Shown one piece after another: positions 8,605-19,100 of a stretch of DNA of 64,000 bases. Numbering within the stretch: position 1 is the stretch's first letter; every line of letters starts with the position of its first letter. Both the position numbers and the translations under genes were made by a program. The DNA comes from Candidatus Poribacteria bacterium. Its GTDB lineage: Bacteria > Poribacteria > WGA-4E > WGA-3G. Location of the stretch: assembly GCA_022825665.1 (NCBI GenBank), contig JAJDWI010000080.1, positions 1 through 64,000 on the forward strand, in the 5' to 3' direction. Under the pieces are notes generated by a model that searched no databases, was not told the origin of the DNA, and saw only the letters and a list, made by a program, of their open reading frames with translations.

Positions 8605-11600
8605 GTGTTAGAGTTTTTACGAAAAACGGATATATACCAAAAACTGGTTGAATGCATAGATAACGGTGAAAATCCTCCGACACTCAGAGGGTTACGTAAC
8701 GCATCTACCTCCTATTTCTTGACAACCGTATTAGAAGATTATTCCAACCATTCTTTTCTTATTGTTTTCCCGACACATCGTGAAGCGGAGCAGACATTAG
8801 AAGAGGTGCGCGCGTTTTGTCGTCACAATGAAAAAGATGACAATTTGGCGTTGAAAACTCTACAAGACGAACTGCATCTCTTACCGACTTGGCAAAATAC
8901 GCTCTTTGAGGGAGTTTCACCTTCCAAGAATATCTCAGTCGCACGCATGCGTTGTCTTCATTCCCTTATTACTAACAATTGTTGGACAAACTCAGAACAT
9001 CTTCCTAAGGAACTATCGCGAAATGTTGTGTTTACAACGGTTCGGTCATTATCCTATAAATTGCCGCCGCGTCAAACTTTAACCTCTGCTTGTAGAACGT
9101 TTACAAGAGGTGATGAAGTTGAGTTCTTTGATATTATTCCATTTCTGATTCGAAGCGGATACCGTCATGTTGAGTTGGTTGAAGTAAAGGGAGAATTTGC
9201 GCAAAGAGGAGATATAATTGATATATTTCCTCTCACCTCAGAAACACCTGTTCGTCTTGATATTTTTGGTGATGAACTTGATGAAATACGTCTATTTGAT
9301 CCTACAACGCAGGTTTCCATCGAACAGGACAATACAGTTGTCATCACACCTATGTCTGAGGTATGTCTATCGGACATCTCTATAGACCATTGGAAAACTC
9401 AAACAGAACGACTTATGGAACAAAATGGAAATTCACCAGATTTCATCAATAATATTCGCGAGATGACACGTATATTTGAGGAATATATTACAACTACACA
9501 GATAGACAGTATAAATTCCAATGAGGATTTACCAGTTGAAATTGATGGAGTTGAAGCCTTTGTTCCAATGTTATATCCGAATACAGAATTGTTGACCGAC
9601 TATATGCCAAAAGACACAATGGTCGTAATGGTTGAACCTCATTGGCAAAAGCGCGAAGCGGTACAGATGCGTGAACAGCTTCAAGAAGTATATGATCGAA
9701 TAACTGTAGAAGGGAAACTAATGCCTTCACTTGATTCATTACTTGTTCCCTCTGAAGAACTTGAGTATGAAATTGATAAATATATCACTATTCCAATCTC
9801 TTTAGGTGCTCAAACGACTGACCCGAAAAATAAAGAAGTAGCAATTGGTGTTGATGAAGAAATGGACTCTGTAGATCCACATTTTGATATTAAGCCACTT
9901 GGTCTCGGTAGCGGTAACTATCAGATGGTTATTGATCACATCAAAAGGTGGACAACAAGAGACTATTTCGTTAATGTCTTTTGTGAAACAGAACAACAGT
10001 CTAAGCGAGTATTTGAAATGTTACTTGAACGTGATCTACCATCTGAGAAAATTTCTGTCTCAGTAGGTTTTATCTCTGAAGGGTTTTTAAGTGATTCACT
10101 CAAACTTGTTTTTATTTCTGAAAATGAGATTTTTGGAAGTCGCCAACGTCGTGCAGTTTCAACAAAACGGTATAATAGTGGCGCGCCTATTTTGAGTCTT
10201 GTTGATATGAAGGTTGGTGATCATGTTGTTCACATTTCACACGGCATTGCGATATACGAAGGCATCCGTCGTATGGATATTGATGGACAATCTCAGGATT
10301 TTCTTATCTTAAGGTACAGAGAAGATGATCGGTTATATGTGCCGACCTATCAGGTTGATATGGTGCAAAAGTATATCGGCAACAAAGATGAGTCTTACGA
10401 ACCGAATATAGATTACCTTGGTGGTAAATCTTGGCAAAACAGGAAGAAACGTGCCAAAGCTGCAGTTGAAGAGATGGCAGAGGAACTTCTGAAACTATAT
10501 GCCGCACGTCAAGCGAATGAAGGATATAGTTTTCCGACCGAAGTGCCATGGGAAAGTGAATTTGAGGCACTATTCCCATTTCAAGAAACAGATGACCAAC
10601 TTCAAGCCATTGAAGACGTAAAAGCCGATATGGAAACGGAAAAACCTATGGATCGGTTAGTATGTGGCGATGTTGGCTATGGAAAGACAGAAGTAGCTTT
10701 ACGTGCAGCATTTAAAGCAGTTATGGCAGAAAAACAGGTTGCCCTGCTCGTTCCTACGACTATCCTTGCCTTACAGCATTACGATACTTTTGAAAAACGG
10801 TTCAACCCATTTCCAATTCAAGTAGAGATGTTAAACCGATTTCGAAGTCGTAAAGATATACAATCCGTAAAAGAGAAACTTGCAGATGGCACTGTTGACA
10901 TCGTTATCGGGACACATACATTGTTATCAGAATCTGTTACTTTTGATAATCTTGGACTACTAATTGTTGACGAAGAACATCGTTTTGGTGTAAAACATAA
11001 AGAGAAAATCAAGCAGTATAAAAAGACTGTGGATGTACTTACTCTCACAGCGACACCGATTCCACGTACATTGCACATGTCGCTTGTTGGCATTAGAGAC
11101 TTTAGTATAATAAATACGCCACCTGCAAATCGGTTGCCGATTCAAACGCAGGTTATGCCTTACAATACAAAGGTTATCAAAGATGCTATCATGAATGAGT
11201 TATCACGAAACGGACAGGTTTTCTTCGTACACAACAGAGTTCAGAATATCGGCATTATTGCTAAGACCATACAAGAACTTGTTCCACATGCGCGTGTTGC
11301 TATAGCCCACGGACAAATGCCAGAACGTGAGTTAGAAAGTGTGATGTTGGAGTTTGTCCGTCACAAGCATGACATCCTTGTATGTACTATGATAATTGAA
11401 TCTGGATTAGACATTCCAAATGTCAATACTATTATGATAAATCGTGCGGATGCATTTGGTTTAGCACAATTATATCAGCTTCAAGGTAGGGTTGGACGTG
11501 CAGACGAACAGGCTTACGGATACCTATTTTACCCGCAGGATAAACCTATTACAAAAAACGCACAAAAACGTCTGCAGGTTATTGAGGAATTTACCGATCT

Positions 11601-12210
11601 CGGTTCCGGTTTCAAGATTGCACTGAGGGATTTAGAAATACGTGGGGCTGGAAACATACTTGGTGCACAACAACATGGACATATCACGAATATTGGATAT
11701 GAACTATACTGTAAACTACTTGACGAAGCAGTCCGATCTTTAAAGGGTGAAAAGGTTGAGGAAGAAATAGAAACGAGTATTAACCTACCCATAGAAGCAT
11801 TTTTACCTGATGATTATATTCCTGATAGTCGTCAGAAAATATCTATCTATAAAAAAATATCTGCATTAAAAAATGACAAAGAGAAACTAAACCTGATAAA
11901 CGAGCTTAAAGACCGATATGGAGACATACCGGAATCTGTAGATATGTTGTTGGAAATATCTACAATCAAGCAGCTTTGTCAGAAATTAGGAATTACCGCT
12001 ATAGTCGCTGGTGGAGAAAGAGTTAAAGTAACTTTTGATGAACATAATCCACGGATAGATGTAGCAGATTTTGTGGAAACACTTCATAAGAATCCAAACC
12101 TTGAATTACGTCCACCCGTACAACTATTGATACGTATTGAAAAGTTAAACGGAAAAGCATTATTAACTGAATTGCAACAAATATTGTCTATGTTTATTGT
12201 TTCTGATTGA
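8605..12210 (+). CDS. mfd: Transcription-repair coupling factor
   Basis: 1201 residues, full length. Mfd displaces RNA polymerase stalled at DNA lesions and recruits UvrA. In order: UvrB-like N-terminal module (about 20-350, with RGDIIDIFP), RNA-polymerase-interacting CarD-like domain (about 535-590, VGDHVVHISHGIAIYEGI), RecG-like translocase with Walker A CGDVGYGKTEVALRA (about 687), Walker B DEEH (about 790) and motif III TATPIPRTLHMS, motif VI QLQGRVGRADEQAYGYL, then the C-terminal TRCF domain. GTG start with AAGGA eight bases before it. It heads the outer-membrane biogenesis block, a neighbourhood with ppiC/surA genes that is familiar from other bacteria. Confidence 0.98.
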   Translation: MLEFLRKTDIYQKLVECIDNGENPPTLRGLRNASTSYFLTTVLEDYSNHSFLIVFPTHREAEQTLEEVRAFCRHNEKDDNLALKTLQDELHLLPTWQNTLFEGVSPSKNISVARMRCLHSLITNNCWTNSEHLPKELSRNVVFTTVRSLSYKLPPRQTLTSACRTFTRGDEVEFFDIIPFLIRSGYRHVELVEVKGEFAQRGDIIDIFPLTSETPVRLDIFGDELDEIRLFDPTTQVSIEQDNTVVITPMSEVCLSDISIDHWKTQTERLMEQNGNSPDFINNIREMTRIFEEYITTTQIDSINSNEDLPVEIDGVEAFVPMLYPNTELLTDYMPKDTMVVMVEPHWQKREAVQMREQLQEVYDRITVEGKLMPSLDSLLVPSEELEYEIDKYITIPISLGAQTTDPKNKEVAIGVDEEMDSVDPHFDIKPLGLGSGNYQMVIDHIKRWTTRDYFVNVFCETEQQSKRVFEMLLERDLPSEKISVSVGFISEGFLSDSLKLVFISENEIFGSRQRRAVSTKRYNSGAPILSLVDMKVGDHVVHISHGIAIYEGIRRMDIDGQSQDFLILRYREDDRLYVPTYQVDMVQKYIGNKDESYEPNIDYLGGKSWQNRKKRAKAAVEEMAEELLKLYAARQANEGYSFPTEVPWESEFEALFPFQETDDQLQAIEDVKADMETEKPMDRLVCGDVGYGKTEVALRAAFKAVMAEKQVALLVPTTILALQHYDTFEKRFNPFPIQVEMLNRFRSRKDIQSVKEKLADGTVDIVIGTHTLLSESVTFDNLGLLIVDEEHRFGVKHKEKIKQYKKTVDVLTLTATPIPRTLHMSLVGIRDFSIINTPPANRLPIQTQVMPYNTKVIKDAIMNELSRNGQVFFVHNRVQNIGIIAKTIQELVPHARVAIAHGQMPERELESVMLEFVRHKHDILVCTMIIESGLDIPNVNTIMINRADAFGLAQLYQLQGRVGRADEQAYGYLFYPQDKPITKNAQKRLQVIEEFTDLGSGFKIALRDLEIRGAGNILGAQQHGHITNIGYELYCKLLDEAVRSLKGEKVEEEIETSINLPIEAFLPDDYIPDSRQKISIYKKISALKNDKEKLNLINELKDRYGDIPESVDMLLEISTIKQLCQKLGITAIVAGGERVKVTFDEHNPRIDVADFVETLHKNPNLELRPPVQLLIRIEKLNGKALLTELQQILSMFIVSD

Positions 12211-12268
12211 AATACCTTAATGGTTTGGTGTCATTCCAGACCGATTTTATTGAAAGGAGAAATCCAAA

Positions 12269-13243
12269 GTGAAAAAAATATTATGTGTTATCGCTGCAGT
12301 GTTTACAGCTTGTCTTCTCACATGGTCATTTGTCCGTTCAGACAACCATGAATCCTCTGAAGATGAAGTTGATAAGAGCCAGATTATAATAGCAGAATAT
12401 AAGTGGAACGGTGAATTTTATCAGATATCTCTTGCTGAGTTGGAATCTGCTATTGCGGAATTACCGACCTATCGACAGAGAAATTATTCTACTAAAGAGG
12501 GAAAAGCGGAGTATTTAGAAGACTATATTGACAAGAGACTTAAACTGCTCCAAGCAACCGATGAAGGTTTTGATGACCTAAAAGATCACCTCGACAAATT
12601 AGAGGACTATACACATCAACTGATGGTGGAAAAACTTACCGAAATAGAAGTTGATGCGAAAGTTTCATATACTGACGAAGACTTATTAGCATATTATAAA
12701 GCACACATGTCTGACTATATAGAAGATGCAACAGTCCGTGCTATCTGTATATCGCTTGATGATGAAGATTTAGCTTATGAAACTTTAGACCAAATTAAAG
12801 CTGGAAGTGATATTGTAGAGTTAGCAAAGAAACTTACTGAAGAAGATAAATTCGCAAACGGACCGGGTATGAGTTTAGAAGATCCTGGTAACACCGGTTT
12901 CTTTAGAAAAAATGCTTCACCAAGTTGGGCAGAATTCATTGATGCGGTCTTTGAAATGGAAATTGGGGAAATGACTGATTCTGTGTTTGAAACAGATGTT
13001 AATGAAGAAACATATTACCTCATTTTCCGTAAGGAAGAGCAGAAACCTGAACGACAGAAAGAATTTGAGGAAGTTAAATCTGATGTTGAAAGGAAAGTTG
13101 AACGGACAGCGAAACGTGAACGGATAATAGAATGGGTAGATGAAATCACGGCAAAAGCTAAGTTGAAAACATATCCTGAGAACATACCTGAACCAGTTCA
13201 ACCGGAAACAACAGAAGAAGAATCAGAAACACCAGAGGAGTAA
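12269..13243 (+). CDS. Secreted parvulin-like (PpiC) peptidyl-prolyl isomerase
   Basis: 324 residues; GTG start with AAAGGAGA upstream, followed by a signal peptide (KKILCVIAAVFTACLLTWSFV). A charged helical N-terminal chaperone-like region (about 45-130) leads into a PpiC domain (about 140-255): ATVRAICISLDDEDLAYETL, IVELAKKLTEEDKF, then GNTGFFRKN and FEMEIGEMTDSVFET. The C-terminus is a Lys/Glu-rich helix and an acidic Glu/Pro tail. Family members assist folding of outer-membrane or exported proteins. It is a paralogue of the next gene and both precede the SurA-like gene, so a role in outer-membrane protein folding is likely. Isomerase activity is uncertain because the catalytic positions are degenerate. 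Confidence 0.78.
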   Translation: MKKILCVIAAVFTACLLTWSFVRSDNHESSEDEVDKSQIIIAEYKWNGEFYQISLAELESAIAELPTYRQRNYSTKEGKAEYLEDYIDKRLKLLQATDEGFDDLKDHLDKLEDYTHQLMVEKLTEIEVDAKVSYTDEDLLAYYKAHMSDYIEDATVRAICISLDDEDLAYETLDQIKAGSDIVELAKKLTEEDKFANGPGMSLEDPGNTGFFRKNASPSWAEFIDAVFEMEIGEMTDSVFETDVNEETYYLIFRKEEQKPERQKEFEEVKSDVERKVERTAKRERIIEWVDEITAKAKLKTYPENIPEPVQPETTEEESETPEE

Positions 13244-13274
13244 CTCCCATCTTTACCAAAAGGAGGTAGAATGA

Positions 13275-14261
13275 ATGTCAAAATTTAGATGTCTGTCAAT
13301 AATATTATTATTACCTGTTCTTGCCACAGTTCCTTTTTTATATAGTTGTGGTGACAAAGCGATCGGCGCAGATGGAACCGTCATAGCAGAATTTGAATGG
13401 GATGGTAAACAGCGGATCACGCTTGAAGAGATGATGCAAGAGATTAGTGAACTACCAGAATATAAACAGCGACAGTATAAAGATAAAGTAGGACTTGAAG
13501 AATATATGCTGTTAATGGCGGAAAGTCGTCTAATCTTATGTCTTGCAAAAGATATGAAACTCAATGAAGATGATGAAATACTCAAGAAAGTTCGAGATTA
13601 TCTGCAGGATTTGATGATTGATAAAATCACTGAACAGGAAGTTGATAATAAACTTGTTTTGGATGAAACTGATTATCAAGAATATTATGATAAACACAAA
13701 GAGGATTATGTGCGACCAGCACAAGTCAGACTGATGTGTATCACGTTGCAGGATAAAGAACGAGCAGATGAAGTATTTGCTGAGATAAAAGCAGGTAAAG
13801 ACATTGCTGTTGCTGCACAAGAACTATCTGATAGAGGAGAATTGGTTGGACCGGGTTCAAATCCTGCAGCACCGGGTGACACCGATTACATCAGTAAAAA
13901 CTCTTATCCAGTAGGAACTGAACCTTTTATGGATGCTGCCTTCAACGCAGAACTTGAAACACTCCATCCTTCCGTTATGGAAGTAGAGGTACAAGGTGAA
14001 AAATACTTCATGATTTTTGTTAAGAAGGAAGCAAGAGATGCCTTTCAGAGACCTTTTGATGAACCGGATGTCCGTAAAAACGTCATTAGAAAAACTGAAA
14101 GTGAACATCGTGAGAACCTGATGAACGAATGGTTAACGCGACTCAGAGAACGTGCTGAGGTAAAAACCTTCATTGATCGTATACCAGATGACAAACCTAC
14201 TGAACCAGAACAAGAACAAGAATCTGAAACACCTTCAGAAGAAACTGCCCCTGAGGAATAG
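13275..14261 (+). CDS. Parvulin-like (PpiC) lipoprotein
   Basis: 328 residues with the same layout as its upstream paralogue, but the signal peptide ends in a lipobox (FLYSCG), so this copy should be lipid-anchored. The helical N-terminal part shares the pattern ELPEYKQRQYKDKVGLEEYM with the previous protein (ELPTYRQRNYSTKEGKAEYL). The PpiC-like region (about 150-250) has VRLMCITLQDKERADEV and PGDTDYISKNSYP. It ends in an acidic Glu/Pro-rich tail. AAAGGAGG lies about eight bases before the ATG at 13275. The pair looks like a tandem duplication, one soluble and one lipid-anchored. Confidence 0.78.
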   Translation: MSKFRCLSIILLLPVLATVPFLYSCGDKAIGADGTVIAEFEWDGKQRITLEEMMQEISELPEYKQRQYKDKVGLEEYMLLMAESRLILCLAKDMKLNEDDEILKKVRDYLQDLMIDKITEQEVDNKLVLDETDYQEYYDKHKEDYVRPAQVRLMCITLQDKERADEVFAEIKAGKDIAVAAQELSDRGELVGPGSNPAAPGDTDYISKNSYPVGTEPFMDAAFNAELETLHPSVMEVEVQGEKYFMIFVKKEARDAFQRPFDEPDVRKNVIRKTESEHRENLMNEWLTRLRERAEVKTFIDRIPDDKPTEPEQEQESETPSEETAPEE

Positions 14262-14279
14262 ATTCTAATGATGATTGTA

Positions 14280-14334
14280 TGTGTTGCTCCTGTAATTGTG
14301 TGTCTCAGTGCACCACAATTACAGGAGCAACACA
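14280..14334 (+). terminator. 21-bp perfect inverted repeat between two chaperone genes
   Basis: Arms at 14280-14300 and 14314-14334 are exact reverse complements over 21 bases with a 13-base loop, giving a very stable hairpin. No U-run follows, so it is not a textbook terminator. It may act as a 3-prime RNA stabiliser for the upstream mRNA, as a terminator acting without a U-run, or be a small mobile palindrome. Confidence 0.6.
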
Positions 14335-14394
14335 GTCGTATAAAATTATATCAAACTCATCTTTGATATATTGACAAATAGTGGAGGTAGTTAC

Positions 14395-15726
14395 ATGAAA
14401 CCCAGAACCTACATATCTGTGTTCTTGATGATTATTGTTCTCATCAGTATTGTAACACCGAGTTCTGCTCGGATTTTTGATAGAATCATTGCATTCGTCA
14501 ACGATGATGTCATCACAAAACGTCGTCTTGATTTATTGGTAAAGGAACGGGCATTTGAACTCCAGCATATCCAACGATACAGTGAAGCTGAGGCGGTTAA
14601 AGAAGCAGAAAAAGAACGTAGTGTTTTGCTTGATAGACTTATCCGAGAAATGCTGTTGAAAGAGGCTGCATTAACCTTGAAAGTACAGGTAACAGATGCT
14701 GAAATAGAGGAAAAGATTGACAAAGTTCTGACTCAATATCAAATTCCATCTGAAGATGAATTCAAAAAAATACTAAACCGTGATGGTATGACTCTTGTCG
14801 CTTATCGTGAACAACTGAAGCGAAACTTAATGGCTGAAAAACTTGTCATGGGGAGAATCTTACCTCGTCTACAAGTTCGCGACAGTGATGTTCAAGAATT
14901 TTATGAAGAAAACAGGGATCAACTCCCAACTAAAGCAGATAGAATAAGTTTGAGACAAATCTTCATTGCGTTTAAAGCCAGTGATGCTAACAAAAAGGCT
15001 ACGTTTGATACGGCTAATAAGGTGCTTGAAGAAGTAAAGTCAGATAAAACACAGTTTGAGAATATTGCCAAACGCGTTGCAACAAAACATAGTAATAGTG
15101 CTCAAGCTGGGGCACTCATTGAATCCACACCCGCAGAATTACTTTCCTATCCGAACGCTTTTTTAACAGCCCTTGCTAAATTGGAAGACGGTGAAATTAG
15201 TGATCTAATAGAAGCAGAAGATGGATTTCATATATTCATGGTTGAAACACGAGATGAAGAAAAAATAATGTTTAGACGTTTAACTATTCCCTTCATTTTT
15301 AGCGAAGAAGAGATGCTGGTTTCCCGTGATAGTGCTGATAAAATAATTAAGAAATTGGATGCAGGTGAAGCGTTTGCAGAACTTGCAAAAGCAAACTCAG
15401 ATGACTCAATTACACGAGAGAAGGGCGGAAACCTTGGTACACATGCGATTACAGACTTAAATCCCAAAATCCGTGAAATAATTGAATCTATGGAAGTAGG
15501 TAAGTATAGTAAACCGTTTGAAACTGAGTTAGGTATATACATTTACAAAGTTGATGAACGGAAAATTCCTGAATTAACACAGCAGGAGAAGCAACAAATA
15601 ATTGGTGTTCTTCGACAACAACACTTTGAAAAAGAGTGGACTGCATATACCGATTCATTGATGGAAAACGCATATATAAAAATAAAACCAGATGCAGTGC
15701 CTACACAAATATCCGAGGAAAACTAA
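14395..15726 (+). CDS. surA: SurA-like periplasmic chaperone / peptidyl-prolyl isomerase
   Basis: About 443 residues from ATG 14395, chosen because GGAGG precedes it and a signal peptide (MKPRTYISVFLMIIVLISIV) follows; the open frame extends eight codons upstream. The N-terminal SurA domain begins IFDRIIAFVNDDVITKRRLD, typical of SurA. Two parvulin domains follow: about 185-290 (RISLRQIFIAF, ELLSYPNAFLTALAKLEDGEISDLIEAEDGFHIFMVE) and about 290-400 (MFRRLTIPFIF, EKGGNLGTHAI, SKPFETELGIYIYKV). SurA escorts outer-membrane proteins, including LptD, through the periplasm; here it lies just upstream of an LptD-like gene. Gene symbol by architecture and context. Confidence 0.88.
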   Translation: MKPRTYISVFLMIIVLISIVTPSSARIFDRIIAFVNDDVITKRRLDLLVKERAFELQHIQRYSEAEAVKEAEKERSVLLDRLIREMLLKEAALTLKVQVTDAEIEEKIDKVLTQYQIPSEDEFKKILNRDGMTLVAYREQLKRNLMAEKLVMGRILPRLQVRDSDVQEFYEENRDQLPTKADRISLRQIFIAFKASDANKKATFDTANKVLEEVKSDKTQFENIAKRVATKHSNSAQAGALIESTPAELLSYPNAFLTALAKLEDGEISDLIEAEDGFHIFMVETRDEEKIMFRRLTIPFIFSEEEMLVSRDSADKIIKKLDAGEAFAELAKANSDDSITREKGGNLGTHAITDLNPKIREIIESMEVGKYSKPFETELGIYIYKVDERKIPELTQQEKQQIIGVLRQQHFEKEWTAYTDSLMENAYIKIKPDAVPTQISEEN

Positions 15727-15744
15727 CAAGCATTGTATGATTCA

Positions 15745-16140
15745 ACTACCCAAGCCTAAAGGCATTAGGATTGTTTAATCCGTGCCTCGTGCTTCGTTTC
15801 TGTTTCTCGCTTCATCGGGGACACCAACGCATCGCCCTCCGCGAACGCCTGTAGCAGGCGTAGTATTTATTTTGGTGTTGGATTTACTTTTAGCATAAGG
15901 TGTTTTGAGATCAACGAGTTTGCTTCCCACTCTGCGGGTCCCTTTTGGGAGGTGTTTGAACTGCGAGTTATTTGAACTTCGCACCAGTCAGGCGAAGATG
16001 GAACACACTATTTATGCCGAGTGCGTCATGAACAAGTCAACCCTATACTATAAGTATTTTATCAAGTCTGACATATTTTGTCAAGAAAAATATAGGATCG
16101 GGCATTCCTCCCAAGCATAAAAACTTGGGCTTCCTGCCCG
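15745..16140 (-). mobile_element. Internally deleted IS200/IS605-type element with tnpB remnant
   Basis: Both ends of an IS605-type element can be read on the minus strand. The left-end hairpin is at 16099-16140 (outer arms GGGCA/TGCCC, inner CCCAAG/CTTGGG) and the right-end hairpin is near 15750-15770 (stem CCTAATGCC / GGCTTGGG, loop TTTA, bulged T) followed by GGGTAGTTGAAT. Only about 400 bp separates them. The inside holds a short open frame at 15775-15984 (69 residues, minus) that looks like a TnpB C-terminal tail, with no RuvC motifs, so the transposase genes are lost. The region before the right end is where IS605 elements encode the TnpB guide (omega/re) RNA. It sits between surA and lptD. 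Confidence 0.6.
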
Positions 16141-16159
16141 AAACGTTGGTGAGAAATCT

Positions 16160-19100
16160 GTGCAGAGAAACGATGACAACCTACCTATGAATATAATAGA
16201 ACCTGCGGCATCAAATCTGTTCCAGATAATTAATCTCAGATTTACTACAGCAGATAATAAATACACTATTAGCAGACTAACTTGTGGTCTATTATTAACA
16301 TTCTTAGTGTTAACTTGCTTTCTGTTTTTAAATCTGTCAATTGATGCCCAGGAACCACAGCAAAACGAACAAACCCAACCTTCTGATAATGCTGATGATA
16401 CAAATCAGAATTCCGATTCTGCTAAAGAAGTCTTAAATCCTGAGACAATGATACCTGATCCCGATACTGTCATCGGAGATGGAGATGAGGTGATCTTACA
16501 GGATAACTTCGTGCAGATTCACGGAAATGCCCTCATCAAATTTGAAGATGTGGTTTTACGAGCAGATCACGTGTGGGCGGACTTTAACGAAAATATAATG
16601 CGTGCTGCTGGGAACGTATATCTTAAAGTTGGCAGTGAAGAAACCTATTCGGACGAACTTGTTTTTAACCTTGAAACCAAGAAAGGAATTGCAAGAAACG
16701 GCTATACTTTTAGCGATCCGTGGTACTTCGGTGGAAGTGAAATTTTCAAAATTGAGGACAATAGATCCTATATCCGTGGTGGTAGCCTTACGACTTGTTC
16801 GCTTAAGTATCCACACTACCATTTTAGTGTCTCCGAAGTCATTATTAAAATGAACCAAGAGATGATTGCTAAGAATATTGTCTTACGTATAGGTGGAATA
16901 CCCCTTTTCTATTTTCCAGCAATTCGACGTGATCTACGCAAAGGTAAAGTGGCAAAGATTATTGTAAGAGTTGGTACAGATAGTTATCAAGGACCAAACA
17001 TCGGTATTATACTGCCAATAGCACGCAAGAGACGTTATGATGGGGCACTTTTATATGATAGGAGTGCCCGTAGAGGACAAGGATACGGTTTTGAAGGAAA
17101 ATATAGATTCAATGATACACAATTCAAGGAAATATATATACCTATCCCGACTGATGCAACTCCAGCACAACGTACAAAATTGGAGGAAAAGGCAAAAGAA
17201 TTACATGACCGTCTTGAAGGTGATTACGATAGGTATTGGCTAAAACAGATCTTTTTTGAATATTCCATTACTGAAGAAGATGCTGAGCGTGCAAAAGAAG
17301 AAGCGGAAAATATCCTTCAACGATTGAATGAAGAAAATGCGGACTTTACACAAATTGCTCAAGCTGAATCTGACCACTCGGATACTCGGTACGACGGGGG
17401 AGATATGGGATTCATCGTTCTTGGAGAGATAGATGAAGAAGGTAATCCATTACTTGATCCGATATTAGAAGAAGCAGCGTTTGCTCTCAAGGAAGGGGAG
17501 ATTAGTTCAGTATTGAGAACTGAATCTACTTTCCATATTCTCAAAGTTGAACGGGCACTTGACATATACGGTGTTCAAGAGATAAAACTCCTACGAATAG
17601 ATAAAGCTATAAGTGCAAGTGATGAAACTCAGCAATCCATACGTGCAATTGCTGATACAGTTCATGAACGTGCACTTGCTGGAGAGACATTTGAGCAACT
17701 TGCAAGTGAATTCTCTGAAGCAAAAGTATCCGAAATAAATGATGGTGATGGATTGCCGCTAAATGAGATGGATACAAGATGGCAATATTCTGTCAGACGT
17801 ATGGAAGTACCGGGAGATATAACCCAACGAAGTCCTGTTTTCTCACCAGAAGGACTATATCTTTTCCAATTAATTAAAAAAGATGAAACACCTAAGTTTG
17901 AGGAAATCGCTGAACAGTTTGAAGCAGAATGGAAAACCATTGAGACAGAGATATACGCGCCTCCTAAGGAAGGAGAAAAAACAGGCACTAATGAGCTGTC
18001 TGAGGATACTACTGAAACAGACAGTACATCACCACCTGAATCAACTGATAATGTTGAAGTCGATACATCTTCACAACCACCTATAACAGAAGAGACTGCT
18101 GATGAAACAGAAGAATCAGTTCCAGGAGAGACAGTTGTTGGAGAGGAGGATGTAGTTGAGGAAGAGGAGTTAAAAGTCTATCGTAAACACGGTTTTCGTG
18201 GACGATGGGAAGACCCAAGACAGGTTGCATCCGAAGCACAAAGTTTGTATGCTGGGGAATACAGTAGGGTTATAGATACGAAAAAATCGTACCGAATCGT
18301 AAAAGTTGATAAGAAACGGAGTTATTACGGGGATATATATCTTTACGGTGCAGATGAGTACTCCTTTAGTAGAGATGACGCATCCCGCATCGGTAGACGT
18401 TGGAATATGCGTTGGGGACATAGGCAATCTTTCTACACACCTTGGGATAGTCGGCAGGCTGGACGTCGACCTATAAGTTTCGTTGGACGGACTGCTTGGC
18501 GTGCTATCCACTATAAAAAAGACTTAAATCTTCCAAGTGAGTCTACTCTTAACTCTTTTGGTATATTGACTTACGGTTCAGCAGTCTCTGCGTCAAGTTT
18601 AGATGATGTTGATGATGACGGGAATCTGAGATATTCCAGAGAAACTATAGGTGACATCACCAGTAGACTTGAAGTTCGTCATATTCATGATTTTTCCGGT
18701 GAGGGTAACACTTCACTTCAAAAATTACCCCAATTTACATTAAACTTCTCACGCATGCGGTTTAGTAGACTTCCAGTATTTGAGTCTATTAACGATGGAC
18801 TTGTCTCTGTCTCCGAAAAGCTCAAATCAGACAAACCTATTCTCTCACTCCTTGCTTTTCCCACGCTTGAAGACACGAGTTTTGATTTGGATATAGAATT
18901 TGGTAACTTTTATAGACAAACTTATCGTGGCAAGCACGGTGAAGAGACTAATGTATTTCTACAAACACTTGATTTAGGGTTTGACCTTCGTAAACAATCC
19001 AACCTATTTATTTCACCTTTACGCGAGATAAAATTTGGTGCGAATCTCAATACAAACGCAATTTGGCACGCAAAAGATCAGGACCAAAATAGAAACATAA

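Noticed and set aside
16160..16250. A second start for lptD nearer the signal segment
   Set aside because: No ATG, GTG or TTG with a ribosome site lies just before the hydrophobic segment; the two upstream starts are kept, with the GTG at 16160 favoured.
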